A DNA stretch of 64,000 nucleotides from Pseudomonadaceae bacterium (GTDB lineage Bacteria; Pseudomonadota; Gammaproteobacteria; Pseudomonadales; Pseudomonadaceae): the NCBI GenBank assembly GCA_900766265.1, contig CAAFUS010000009.1, positions 124,001 through 188,000 of the forward strand, read 5' to 3'. The notes under the pieces are model-generated. The model saw only the letters and a program-made list of their open reading frames with translations, was not told where the DNA came from and made no database searches. Below are positions 29,754 through 38,603 of the stretch, in pieces (position 1 is the first letter of the stretch; each line of letters begins with the position of its first letter). The position numbers were made by a program, and so were the translations under genes.

Positions 29754-30755
29754 ATGATCAAGCCGATCATCACGCTTGCCAGCGTCGTCCTGGCGCTGGC
29801 CAGCCTCACCGCCCAGGCCGCCGACCCCATCGTCATCAAGTTTTCCCATGTCGTCACCGAGGACACCCCCAAGGGTAGCGGCGCAGCGCTGTTCAAACGC
29901 CTGGTGGAAGAGCGGCTTCCCGGTCAGGTCGTTGTGGAGGTTTATCCCAACTCCACCCTGTTGCGCGATGCCGACGAGCTCGAAGCGCTGCGCCGGAACG
30001 AGGTGCAACTGCTCGCCCCTTCGCTGGCCAACTTTCAGAAATACACCAAGCAGTTGCAGATATTCGACCTACCGTTCCTGTTCGACGATCAGGACTCGGT
30101 CGATCGTTTTCAGAAGCGCGCCAAGGGTAAGCAGCTGCTGCGCTCCATGGAATCCAGCGACATCGTCGGCCTGGCCTTCTGGCACAACGGTCTGAAGCAG
30201 CTGTCCGCGACTCGTCCGCTGCGCCGTCCGAGCGATGCAGCCGGCCTGACCTTCCGCATCCAGCAATCGAACGTGATCGAAGCCCAGTTCGCCCAGATCG
30301 GCGCTTCAAGCCGCATGTTGCCCTTCTCGGAAGTCTTCGCGGCGCTGCAGAACGGTACCGTCAAGGGCGCCGAGAACCCCTGGTCGAACATCTACAGCAA
30401 AAAGCTGCATACCCTTCAGCCCTACATCACCGAGTCCAACCACGGCGTGCTGGACTATATGCTGGTGAGCAACTCGACCTTTTGGTACAGCCTGCCGCAT
30501 TCGATCCGCGTCGTCCTCGAAGGGATCGTGGATGAAGTAACCTACAGCGTGAACCAGCAAGCCGAGGCCCTGAACAAGGCCGAGCGTGACCGCGTTCGCC
30601 AGTCCGGCACGTCGGAAATCATCACCCTCACTGCCGAAGAGCGCGAAGCATGGCGCAACGCAATGCGTCCGGTATGGAAGCAGTTCGAGGCCGAGATCGG
30701 TCCGGACATCGTCAAAGCCGCTGAAACGGTCAACCGCAAGCAGCAAGCCCAATAA
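29754..30755 (+). CDS. dctP: TRAP transporter substrate-binding protein, DctP type (orphan)
   Basis: A periplasmic binding protein of 333 residues. Signal peptide of 22 residues (cleavage after AQA, before ADPIVIKFSHVV). The family arginine lies in GLTFRIQQSN, and AENPWSNIYSKKLH is the usual hinge-region motif. DctP binds C4-dicarboxylates for a DctQM sodium symporter. No dctQ or dctM is adjacent: the next gene is convergent and unrelated. It may serve a transporter encoded elsewhere or act with a sensor. A bidirectional terminator follows. The substrate assignment is inference from family resemblance. Confidence 0.85.
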   Translation: MIKPIITLASVVLALASLTAQAADPIVIKFSHVVTEDTPKGSGAALFKRLVEERLPGQVVVEVYPNSTLLRDADELEALRRNEVQLLAPSLANFQKYTKQLQIFDLPFLFDDQDSVDRFQKRAKGKQLLRSMESSDIVGLAFWHNGLKQLSATRPLRRPSDAAGLTFRIQQSNVIEAQFAQIGASSRMLPFSEVFAALQNGTVKGAENPWSNIYSKKLHTLQPYITESNHGVLDYMLVSNSTFWYSLPHSIRVVLEGIVDEVTYSVNQQAEALNKAERDRVRQSGTSEIITLTAEEREAWRNAMRPVWKQFEAEIGPDIVKAAETVNRKQQAQ

Positions 30756-30767
30756 GCGCCACGCGGC

Positions 30768-30797
30768 AAAAAAAACCAGGCTCCGGCCTGGTTTTTT
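30768..30797. terminator. Bidirectional intrinsic terminator (dctP-like / opmB)
   Basis: AAAAAAAACCAGG and CCTGGTTTTTTT form an inverted repeat around the 6-nt loop CTCCGG, between two convergent genes. A-run and T-run flank the GC stem, so it can work for both strands. Confidence 0.9.
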
Positions 30798-30812
30798 TGT
30801 GCCTGGTGTTCG

Positions 30813-32294
30813 CTAGTCGATACTCGCGCCCACCCCTTCAAACGGCAGTGCACTGCTCTGCCAGCCACCGCCGAGCGCTGCGATCAGCTGCACGCTGGCG
30901 GTGAGCCGACTGCCCAGCAGGCTGAGATTTGTGCGCTCGTTGTTCAGCGCGTTGGATTGCACCGTGGCGACGCTAAGGAAGTCCACCGTCCCGGCGCGGT
31001 ACTGGTTCTCGATCAGTCGCAGCGATTCCTGGGCCGCTTCCAACGCCTCGCGCTGCACCACCGCCTCCTCCTCGAGCACGCGCAGCTGGACGAGGTAGTC
31101 CTCGACCTCGCGGAAGCTCTGCAGCACCGTTTCGCGGTAGTTGGCCACCGTCTGGTCATACGCCGCCTCGGCGCGTTCGAGTTCGGCGCGGCGACTGCCG
31201 AAGTCGAGCAAGGTGACGGCGAGCTGCGGACCAAGCGACCAGAAGCGGTTGGGCACACTGAACAGATCGCTGAAGCTGCTGTTGCGATAACCGCCGCTGG
31301 CCGACAGGGTCAGGTCCGGATACCAGGCTGCCTGGGTAACGCCGATCTGGGCATTGGCGGCGATGACCTGGCGCTCCGCCGATGCGATATCAGGCCGCCG
31401 TTCGAGCAGCTCGCTCGGCAAGGCAAGCGGGACGTCCGGCAAGAATGGGATCCGGTCGCTCACGGCAATGCCTAGCTCGGACGGCGCGACGCCGATCAGC
31501 ACGGCGATGGCGTGCTCGAGCTGGGCACGTTGCCATTTGAGGTCGATGGCCTGGGCCTGGGTGCTCTTGAGCTGGGTCATGGCCTGGGCGACGTCCGAGC
31601 GTGGGACGATGCCGGCGTTGTACTGGTTCTCGGTCAGGCGCAGGGAGCGTTCGAAGGATGCCACCGTCTGGTCGAGCAGGCGCTGCTGTTCGTCGATTAC
31701 CCGCAGCTGCAGGTAGGTCTGGACCAGCTCGGCCTGCAGGCTCAGCTTGACCGCCGCCAGGTCGGCGGCGCTGGCTTCGGCATTGGCCCGGTTGGCCTCC
31801 AGGTTGCGCCGCAGGCGGCCCCAGATATCCAGCTCCCAAGAGGCGTTCACACCCGCTTCGTAGTTGTCGCTACGGCTGCTGCCCTGGTCGAACTGCGAGC
31901 TGCTGCTCCCGCTGCCCTGACTGGAGCGAGTGACACCGGCACTCGCGCCGACCAGCGGGAACAACTGCGAGCGAGCCCCGCGCACCAGTGCGCGGGCCTG
32001 GCGGTACTGCGCTTCGGCCGCGGCCAGGCTCTGGTTGGAGACGTTCAGCCGCTCGACCAGCGCGTCGAGCTCGGGGTCGCCGTACAGCTGCCACCAGGCG
32101 CCGCGCTGCAAGGCGTCGGAGGGGGTTGCCGCCTTCCAGCCCGCGGCCTGCTTGAACTCAGCCGGAGCGGGCAATGCCGGGCGCTGGTAGTCGGGCCCCA
32201 GGGTGCAGCCGCCTAAGGAAAGCAGCAGCACAGCGAAAGCAAGGGGGCGCATCGCTGGAAAAGGTCGGTCCGGGTTGAAACAGGTCATGCTCAT
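30813..32294 (-). CDS. opmB: RND outer-membrane channel OpmB
   Basis: A NodT-family outer-membrane lipoprotein of up to 493 residues. The signal MRPLAFAVLLLSLGGC ends in a lipobox, followed by TLGPDYQRP, and two efflux domains cover the rest. The ATG at 32294 overlaps the muxC stop as ATGA and is taken as the start; it would give an n-region of about 17 residues. The internal ATG at 32252 (MRPLAF) gives a more usual lipoprotein signal and is a real alternative. Last gene of muxA-muxB-muxC-opmB. In P. aeruginosa MuxABC-OpmB affects resistance to aztreonam, macrolides and novobiocin. Confidence 0.92.
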   Translation of the reverse strand: MSMTCFNPDRPFPAMRPLAFAVLLLSLGGCTLGPDYQRPALPAPAEFKQAAGWKAATPSDALQRGAWWQLYGDPELDALVERLNVSNQSLAAAEAQYRQARALVRGARSQLFPLVGASAGVTRSSQGSGSSSSQFDQGSSRSDNYEAGVNASWELDIWGRLRRNLEANRANAEASAADLAAVKLSLQAELVQTYLQLRVIDEQQRLLDQTVASFERSLRLTENQYNAGIVPRSDVAQAMTQLKSTQAQAIDLKWQRAQLEHAIAVLIGVAPSELGIAVSDRIPFLPDVPLALPSELLERRPDIASAERQVIAANAQIGVTQAAWYPDLTLSASGGYRNSSFSDLFSVPNRFWSLGPQLAVTLLDFGSRRAELERAEAAYDQTVANYRETVLQSFREVEDYLVQLRVLEEEAVVQREALEAAQESLRLIENQYRAGTVDFLSVATVQSNALNNERTNLSLLGSRLTASVQLIAALGGGWQSSALPFEGVGASID

Positions 32295-35200
32295 AGCGGG
32301 TTATCCAGGGCGGCGTCGGTACGGATACCACGCCAGCGATTGAACCGATGACGCAGACGGTCAAAGTACAGATAGACCACCGGCGTGGTGTAAAGCGTCA
32401 GCACCTGGCTCAGCAGCAGCCCGCCGATAATCGACAGGCCCAGGGGCTGGCGCATTTCCGAACCTTCGGCACCGCCGAGCAGCAACGGCAGCGCACCGAG
32501 GATCGCCGCCAGGGTGGTCATCAGGATCGGTCTGAAACGCAACAGGCAGGCCCGGCGGATGGATTCCTCCGGCGCCAGCTTGTCGTAGCGCTCGAACTGC
32601 AGGGCCAGATCAACCATCAGGATGGCGTTCTTCTTCACCACGCCGATCAGCAGGAACAAGCCGAGCAGCGAGATCAGGCTGAACTGCTGGCCGGTCAGGA
32701 GAATCGCCAGCAGCGCGCCGACCCCAGCCGAAGGCAGGGTGGAAAGGATCGTCAACGGATGGATGTAACTCTCGTAGAGAATGCCGAGCACGATGTACAC
32801 CAGAAGCAGCGCGCCGAGGATCATCAACGGCTGGCTATCCTGAGTCGACTGGAACGCGCTGCCCGTGCCGCCCAGACGACCTTGCACCTCGGAGGGAAGG
32901 CCAATGGCTGCAACGGCGCGCTCGATCGCGGCGGTGGCCTGATCCAGGCTGACGCCGGGCGCGAGATCAAAGTCGATGTTCTCCGCGGCGAACTGCCCAT
33001 CGTGGCTGACCCGGTCGTTCTCCAGGCTGCGCTCGTAGCGCGCGAATGCCGACAGCGGCACCCGGCGACCGTCGCTGGTGATGACATGGACCTGTTCGAG
33101 CACCTCGGGGTACTGGGCGTATCTGGGGTCGATCTCCATCACCACCCGGTACTGGTTGAGGCTCTCGTAGATGGTGGAAATCTGCCGCTGACTGAAGGCG
33201 TTGTTGAGCAGCGTGGTGACGGTCGCCATGTCTACGCCCAGGCGCCGCGCGGCGTCGCGATCGACCTTCAGGCTGATCTGCTGGGCGCCCCGCCCTTCGT
33301 TGGCGTCGATGCTGGTCAGCTCCGGCAGCTCGCGCAGCGCCTGATTGACCCGCGGCAGCCAGGTGCGCAGCTGTTCCAGATCGCCGCTAAGAAGCGTGTA
33401 GGAATACTCGGAGCTGCGCTGACGCCCGCCGCCACCGAACTGCAGATCCTGGTCCGCCATCAAAAACATCCGTGCCCCCGGCACCGTCGGCTGTTTGGCG
33501 CGGATGCGCTCGATCACTTTCTGCGCAGAAATGCCGCGCTCGGACAGGGGCTTGAGACGCACGATCATGAAGGCATTATTGATTCCGCCCTGCCCGCCGA
33601 CGAAGCCGGCCACGCTTTCGACCGCAGGGTCGGCCAGCACCGCCTTGCGGAAGATCTCCATCTTGGGCTGCATCACCTGGAATGACATGCCGTCGTCGCC
33701 ACGAATGAAGCCGGTGATCTGGCCGGTGTCCTGCTGCGGCAGGAAGGTCTTGGGGACCATCACGTAGAGTACGACGTTCAGCACGATGGTCGCGAGCAGG
33801 CTGATCAGAGTGATCAGCCGGTGACGCAGCGCCCAGCTCAGCGAGCGGTCGTAGTAACCCAGCAACCATTGGTGCGCCTGGTGGCTCCAGCGGTGCAGGC
33901 GGCCTTCTTCTTCCTGCCGGTGCGGTTTGAGCCAGCGCGCGCAGAGCATCGGCGTCAGGGTCAGGGAAACCAGCAGCGAGACCAGGATAGCCGCTGCCAG
34001 GGTTATGGAAAACTCACGGAACAGCCGCTCGACGATGCCGCCCATGAACAGGATCGAGACGAACACCACCACCAGCGACAGGTTCATCGACAGCAAGGTG
34101 AACCCGACCTCCCGGGTCCCGACATAGGCCGCCTTCATCGGCGGCATGCCCTCGTCGATGTGTCGGGCGATGTTCTCCAGCACCACGATGGCATCGTCCA
34201 CCACCAGCCCGGCCGCCAGGATCAGCGCCATCAGCGATAGCACGTTGAGGGAGAAGCCGAACAGGTACATCACGGCGAAGGTACCTACCAGCGAGACCGG
34301 TACGGCCAGCGCGGGAATCAGCGCGCTGCGCAGGCGTCCGAGAAACAGGAACACCAGCAGGATGACCAGCGCGATGGCGATCAACAGGGTGCGCTCGGCC
34401 TCGTGCAGGGTGGCGCGGATCACCGGTGTGCGGTCCATCGCGACGTCCAGGTTGACGCTGCCTGGCAGGATCGCCTGCAGGGCCGGGAGTTCGGCGCGGA
34501 TGCCCTCGATGGTCTCGATGATGTTGGCGCCGGCCTGGCGATTGATCACCAGCAACACGGCCTGTTCGTTATTGAAGAAACCAGCGTTGTAGCGGTCTTC
34601 GACCGCGTCCTGCACCTTGGCGACGTCACCAAGCCGCAGGCTGGCGCCATCTTGGTAGCGGATGATCAGTGGCACGTAGTCGGCCGCCTTGCGCAGCTGG
34701 TCGCTGGCACGGATCTGCCAGTGCCGTGTGTCGTCCTCTACCATCCCCTTGGGCCGTCGCACGTTCGCCTCGGCGATGGTGCGGCGCACCTCGTCCAGCG
34801 AGACGCCGTACTGTTCCAGCTGCTGCGGCTGCAACTCGACGCGCACCGCGGGCAGCGAACTGCCACCGACCTGAACCTCACCGACGCCCACCACCTGGGA
34901 GAGCTTCTGCGCCATGATGGTCGAGGCGATGTCGTAGAGCTGCCCTTTGTCGAGCACCTCGGAGGTCAGCGAAAGCACCATGATCGGTGCCTGGGACGGA
35001 TTGATCTTGCGGTAGGTGGGCATGCTGCGCATACCGCTGGGTAACAGGTTGCGCGACGCGTTGATCGCTGCCTGCACGTCTCGCGCCGCGCCGTTGATGT
35101 CACGTCCCAGGTCGAACTGGATGATGATGCGCGTCGAGCCCTGGCTGCTGCGACTGCTCATCTGGTCGATGCCGGCGATCGTGCCCAGGGCGCGCTCAAG

Positions 35201-35398
35201 AGGCGTCGCCACGCTGGAGGCCATGATTTCCGGGCTGGCACCGGGCAGGCTGGCCTGCACCGTGATCACCGGGAAATCCATGTTCGGCAGCGGCGAGACC
35301 GGCAGCAGACCAAAGCTGACCCCGCCCAGCAACAGGATCGCCAGGCTCAGCAGCATGGTCGCCACGGGGCGCGCGATGAAGGGAGCGGAAAGGTTCAT
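32291..35398 (-). CDS. muxC: RND efflux transporter MuxC (MdtC-like)
   Basis: An inner-membrane RND transporter of 1035 residues, MdtC-like. Starts MNLSAPFIARPVATMLLSLA. TM4 has the proton-relay motif AAGLVVDDAIVVLENIARHI and TM10 the conserved LLIGVVKKNAILMVDLAL. It forms a heteromultimeric pump with the paralogue MuxB, unlike the usual homotrimers. Its stop overlaps the opmB start as ATGA. Upstream it is separated from muxB by 124 nt holding a palindromic element, although the other mux junctions overlap. Confidence 0.94.
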   Translation of the reverse strand: MNLSAPFIARPVATMLLSLAILLLGGVSFGLLPVSPLPNMDFPVITVQASLPGASPEIMASSVATPLERALGTIAGIDQMSSRSSQGSTRIIIQFDLGRDINGAARDVQAAINASRNLLPSGMRSMPTYRKINPSQAPIMVLSLTSEVLDKGQLYDIASTIMAQKLSQVVGVGEVQVGGSSLPAVRVELQPQQLEQYGVSLDEVRRTIAEANVRRPKGMVEDDTRHWQIRASDQLRKAADYVPLIIRYQDGASLRLGDVAKVQDAVEDRYNAGFFNNEQAVLLVINRQAGANIIETIEGIRAELPALQAILPGSVNLDVAMDRTPVIRATLHEAERTLLIAIALVILLVFLFLGRLRSALIPALAVPVSLVGTFAVMYLFGFSLNVLSLMALILAAGLVVDDAIVVLENIARHIDEGMPPMKAAYVGTREVGFTLLSMNLSLVVVFVSILFMGGIVERLFREFSITLAAAILVSLLVSLTLTPMLCARWLKPHRQEEEGRLHRWSHQAHQWLLGYYDRSLSWALRHRLITLISLLATIVLNVVLYVMVPKTFLPQQDTGQITGFIRGDDGMSFQVMQPKMEIFRKAVLADPAVESVAGFVGGQGGINNAFMIVRLKPLSERGISAQKVIERIRAKQPTVPGARMFLMADQDLQFGGGGRQRSSEYSYTLLSGDLEQLRTWLPRVNQALRELPELTSIDANEGRGAQQISLKVDRDAARRLGVDMATVTTLLNNAFSQRQISTIYESLNQYRVVMEIDPRYAQYPEVLEQVHVITSDGRRVPLSAFARYERSLENDRVSHDGQFAAENIDFDLAPGVSLDQATAAIERAVAAIGLPSEVQGRLGGTGSAFQSTQDSQPLMILGALLLVYIVLGILYESYIHPLTILSTLPSAGVGALLAILLTGQQFSLISLLGLFLLIGVVKKNAILMVDLALQFERYDKLAPEESIRRACLLRFRPILMTTLAAILGALPLLLGGAEGSEMRQPLGLSIIGGLLLSQVLTLYTTPVVYLYFDRLRHRFNRWRGIRTDAALDNPL

Positions 35399-35405
35399 AA
35401 GGGCA

Positions 35406-35522
35406 GCCGCAAGCAGCGAGTTACAAGCCGCAAGTCAGAGGCGGTTCGCAGTTGATTGGAAGACAGGCACAATACCGGGCGCCATGCTTTTGTCTTGCCG
35501 CTAGAGGCTTGCAGCTTGCAGC
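35406..35522. repeat. REP-like imperfect inverted repeat between muxB and muxC
   Basis: A 31-bp left arm (35406-35436, starting GCCGCAAGCAGCGAG) and a right arm (35492-35522, ending TTGCAGCTTGCAGC) are reverse complements at 22 of 31 positions, with 55 nt between them. The right arm ends exactly at the muxB stop. GCAAGC/GCTTGC units recur inside both arms. Such elements are typical of repetitive extragenic palindromes; no other copy was seen in this window. Confidence 0.6.
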
Positions 35523-38500
35523 TCATGCCTCGACCTCCCGCCCCACGCCATTCCTCCGGGCAAAGCGATTGCCCAGCCTATCGAAGAACAGGTAGATCAC
35601 CGGCGTGGTGAACAGCGTCAGCACCTGGCTTACCAGCAGTCCACCCACCAACACCAGCCCCAGCGGTTGACGCAGTTCGGCACCCGAGCCGGAGGCGAGC
35701 ATCAGCGGAATCGCGCCGAACAGCGCCGCCAGGGTGGTCATCAGGATCGGCCGGAAGCGCAGCAGCGCGGCACGGTAGATCGCCTGCTCAGGCGTCATGC
35801 CCTGGTGGCGTTCGGCTTCGAGGGCGAAGTCGATCATCATGATCGCGTTCTTTTTGACGATGCCGATCAACAGAATGATCCCAATGATGGCGATCAGGCC
35901 CAGGTCGTTGCCGCTGATCAGCAGCGCCAGCAGTGCGCCGACGGCCGCCGACGGCAGCGTCGAAAGGATGGTGATCGGATGGATATAGCTCTCGTAGAGC
36001 ACCCCGAGCACGATGTACATCGTCACCACCGCCGCCAGGATCAGCAGCAGCGTGCTCGACAGCGACGCGCGGAAGGCTTCAGCCGCGCCCTGGAAGCGTG
36101 TCTGGATGCCGCCGGGCATGCCAATTTCCTGCTCGACCTGCTCGATGATCTCGACCGCATGCCCCAGCGAAACCCTCGGCGCCAGGTTGAACGACAGCGT
36201 GACCGCCGGAAACTGGCCGATGTGATTGATCAGCAACGGCGCGGAGCGCTGTTCGATCCGCGCCAGGCTTGACAGGCGCACCGGTGTACCGCCTTCGCTG
36301 TCGACGAACAGCTGCTCCAGCGCCCGCGCACCGAGCTGGCCGCCCGCCTCGGCCTCCAGCACCACGCGGTACTGGCTCGCCTGGGTGAAGATGGTCGAGA
36401 TCTGGCGCTGGCCATAGGCGTCATAGAGGGCGTCGGTGATCGCCGAGATGCTGATGCCCAGTCGCGCCGCCGCGTCGCGGTCGATGTCCAGGTACACCTG
36501 CAAGCCGCTGCTCTGCAGGTCGCTGGCCACGTCGGTCAGCTCCGGGCGCTCGCGCAGGGCCTCGACCAGGCGCGGCGTCCACTGTTCGAGCAGCGCCGAA
36601 TCGGGCGACTCGAGGCTGAACTGGAACTGCGTGCGGCTGATACGATCCTCGATGGAGAGGTCCTGGACCGGCTGCAGGTAGAGCTGGATACCCGGCAGCT
36701 CGGCCAGTCGCGGGCGCAGGCGTTCGATCACCTGGCTGGCCGTCTCGGTGCGCTCGCCGTGGGGCAGCAGGTTGATCAGCATCCGTCCGCTGTTGAGCGT
36801 CACGTTGTCGCCGTCGACACCTATATAAGAAGACAGGCTGGTCACCGCCGGGTCGGCGAGGATGATCTTGGCCAGCTCCTGCTGACGCTCGCTCATGGCG
36901 CGGAATGAAATCGACTGCGGTGCCTCGCTGATGCCCTGGATTACACCGGTGTCCTGCACCGGGAAGAAGCCCTTGGGCACGACCAGATATAGGAGCACCG
37001 TGAGGCCCAGGGTCGCGACGGCGACCAGCAGGGTCAGGGTCTGATGCCGCAGCACCCAGGTGAGCCAGCGCGAATAGCCACCGATCAGCCGTTCGACCCA
37101 GTCGGGCTTGCTGTGCTCGTCGCTTTCGCGCTTGAGCAGCTTGGCGCACATCATCGGCGTCAGCGTGAGCGACACCACCAGCGAAATCAGGATCGCCACC
37201 GCCAGGGTGATGGCAAACTCGCGGAACAGGCGCCCAACCACGTCCTGCATGAACAGCAGCGGAATCAGCACGGCGATCAGCGAAAAAGTCAGCGAGATCA
37301 GGGTGAAGCTGATCTGCCGCGCGCCCTTTAGCGCCGCCTGCAAGGGCGTCTCGCCCTCCTCCAAGTGTCGGGCGATGTTCTCCAGCATGACGATGGCATC
37401 GTCCACCACGAAACCTGTGGCGATGGTCAGGGCCATCAGGGTGAGGTTGTTCAATGAAAACCCGCACAGGTACATCACCGCGAAGGTGCCAACCAGCGAC
37501 AGGGGCACCGCAATGGACGGGATGATGGTCGCCGACAGCCGCTTGAGGAACACGAAGGTCACCAACACCACCAGCGCGGTGGCCAGCAGCAGCTCGTGCT
37601 GCACGTCGCGCACCGAGGCGCGGATAGTCTGGGTGCGGTCGGTGAGCACGACCACGTCGAGGCCAGCCGGCATGCTCTTGGATACTTCGGGCAGCAGGGC
37701 CTGGATCCGCTCGACCACGTCGATGACATTGGCGCCGGGCTGACGTTGGATGTTCACCAGTACGGCGCGGCTTTCGTTGGCCCAGGCGGCGAGGCGCTCG
37801 TTCTCGGCGCCGTCGATGATGGTGGCGACATCCTTCAGACGCAGTGTAGCGCCGTCCTGGTAGGCCAGGATCAGTTCGCCATATTCCTCGGGCGAGCGCA
37901 GCTGGTCGTTGGCGTCGAGCATCGACACCCGGGTCGGGCCGTCGAAGTTGCCCTTGGGCTGATTGACGTTGGCGCTGGTAATCAGCGAGCGCACGTCAGC
38001 CATCGACAGGCCGTACGCGGCAAGGGCCTCGGGGTTGGCGCGGATACGCACCGCCGGACGCTGTCCCCCAGCCAGGGTCACCATGCCGACGCCGTTGATC
38101 TGCGCCAGGCGCTGAGCCATGCGCGTATCGACCAGATCATGCAGGGCCGGCAGCGACAGGCTCTCGGAGGTGACCGCCAGGGTCAGTACAGGCGTGTCGG
38201 CGGGGTTGACCTTGTTGTACACCGGCGGGGCCGGAAGGTCGTTGGGCAGCAGGTTGGAGCCGGCATTGATCGCGGCCTGGACCTCCTGCTCAGCGACATC
38301 GAGCGGCACGTCCAGTGAAAAGCGCAGGGTGATGACCGAGGCACCGCCGGAGCTGGTCGAGGACATCTGCTGCAGCCCGGGCATCTGCCCGAACTGGCGC
38401 TCCAGCGGCGCCGTTACCGCGCTGGTCATCACCTCGGGGCTGGCACCCGGATACAGTGTCATCACCCGGATGGTCGGGTAGTCCACCTGCGGCAGGGCCG

Positions 38501-38603
38501 CGACTGGCAGCAGCCGGTAGGCGATCAGGCCGGCCAGCAGGATCGCGATCATGCTGAGGGTGGTCGCGACCGGCCGCAGGATGAACAACCGCGAGATGTT
38601 CAT
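35523..38603 (-). CDS. muxB: RND efflux transporter MuxB (MdtB-like)
   Basis: An inner-membrane RND transporter of 1026 residues, MdtB-like. Starts MNISRLFILRPVATTLSMIA. TM4 carries TGFVVDDAIVMLENIARHL and TM10 LLIGIVKKNAIMMIDFAL. It is a paralogue of muxC within one operon; MdtB and MdtC of E. coli assemble as a 2:1 trimer. The start ATG overlaps the muxA stop as ATGA. The stop is followed at once by the palindromic element that separates it from muxC. Confidence 0.94.
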   Translation of the reverse strand: MNISRLFILRPVATTLSMIAILLAGLIAYRLLPVAALPQVDYPTIRVMTLYPGASPEVMTSAVTAPLERQFGQMPGLQQMSSTSSGGASVITLRFSLDVPLDVAEQEVQAAINAGSNLLPNDLPAPPVYNKVNPADTPVLTLAVTSESLSLPALHDLVDTRMAQRLAQINGVGMVTLAGGQRPAVRIRANPEALAAYGLSMADVRSLITSANVNQPKGNFDGPTRVSMLDANDQLRSPEEYGELILAYQDGATLRLKDVATIIDGAENERLAAWANESRAVLVNIQRQPGANVIDVVERIQALLPEVSKSMPAGLDVVVLTDRTQTIRASVRDVQHELLLATALVVLVTFVFLKRLSATIIPSIAVPLSLVGTFAVMYLCGFSLNNLTLMALTIATGFVVDDAIVMLENIARHLEEGETPLQAALKGARQISFTLISLTFSLIAVLIPLLFMQDVVGRLFREFAITLAVAILISLVVSLTLTPMMCAKLLKRESDEHSKPDWVERLIGGYSRWLTWVLRHQTLTLLVAVATLGLTVLLYLVVPKGFFPVQDTGVIQGISEAPQSISFRAMSERQQELAKIILADPAVTSLSSYIGVDGDNVTLNSGRMLINLLPHGERTETASQVIERLRPRLAELPGIQLYLQPVQDLSIEDRISRTQFQFSLESPDSALLEQWTPRLVEALRERPELTDVASDLQSSGLQVYLDIDRDAAARLGISISAITDALYDAYGQRQISTIFTQASQYRVVLEAEAGGQLGARALEQLFVDSEGGTPVRLSSLARIEQRSAPLLINHIGQFPAVTLSFNLAPRVSLGHAVEIIEQVEQEIGMPGGIQTRFQGAAEAFRASLSSTLLLILAAVVTMYIVLGVLYESYIHPITILSTLPSAAVGALLALLISGNDLGLIAIIGIILLIGIVKKNAIMMIDFALEAERHQGMTPEQAIYRAALLRFRPILMTTLAALFGAIPLMLASGSGAELRQPLGLVLVGGLLVSQVLTLFTTPVIYLFFDRLGNRFARRNGVGREVEA

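Noticed and set aside
35399..35522. Insertion sequence remnant between muxB and muxC
   Set aside because: No transposase fragment or target duplication is visible; only palindromic arms are present, which fits a REP-like element better.
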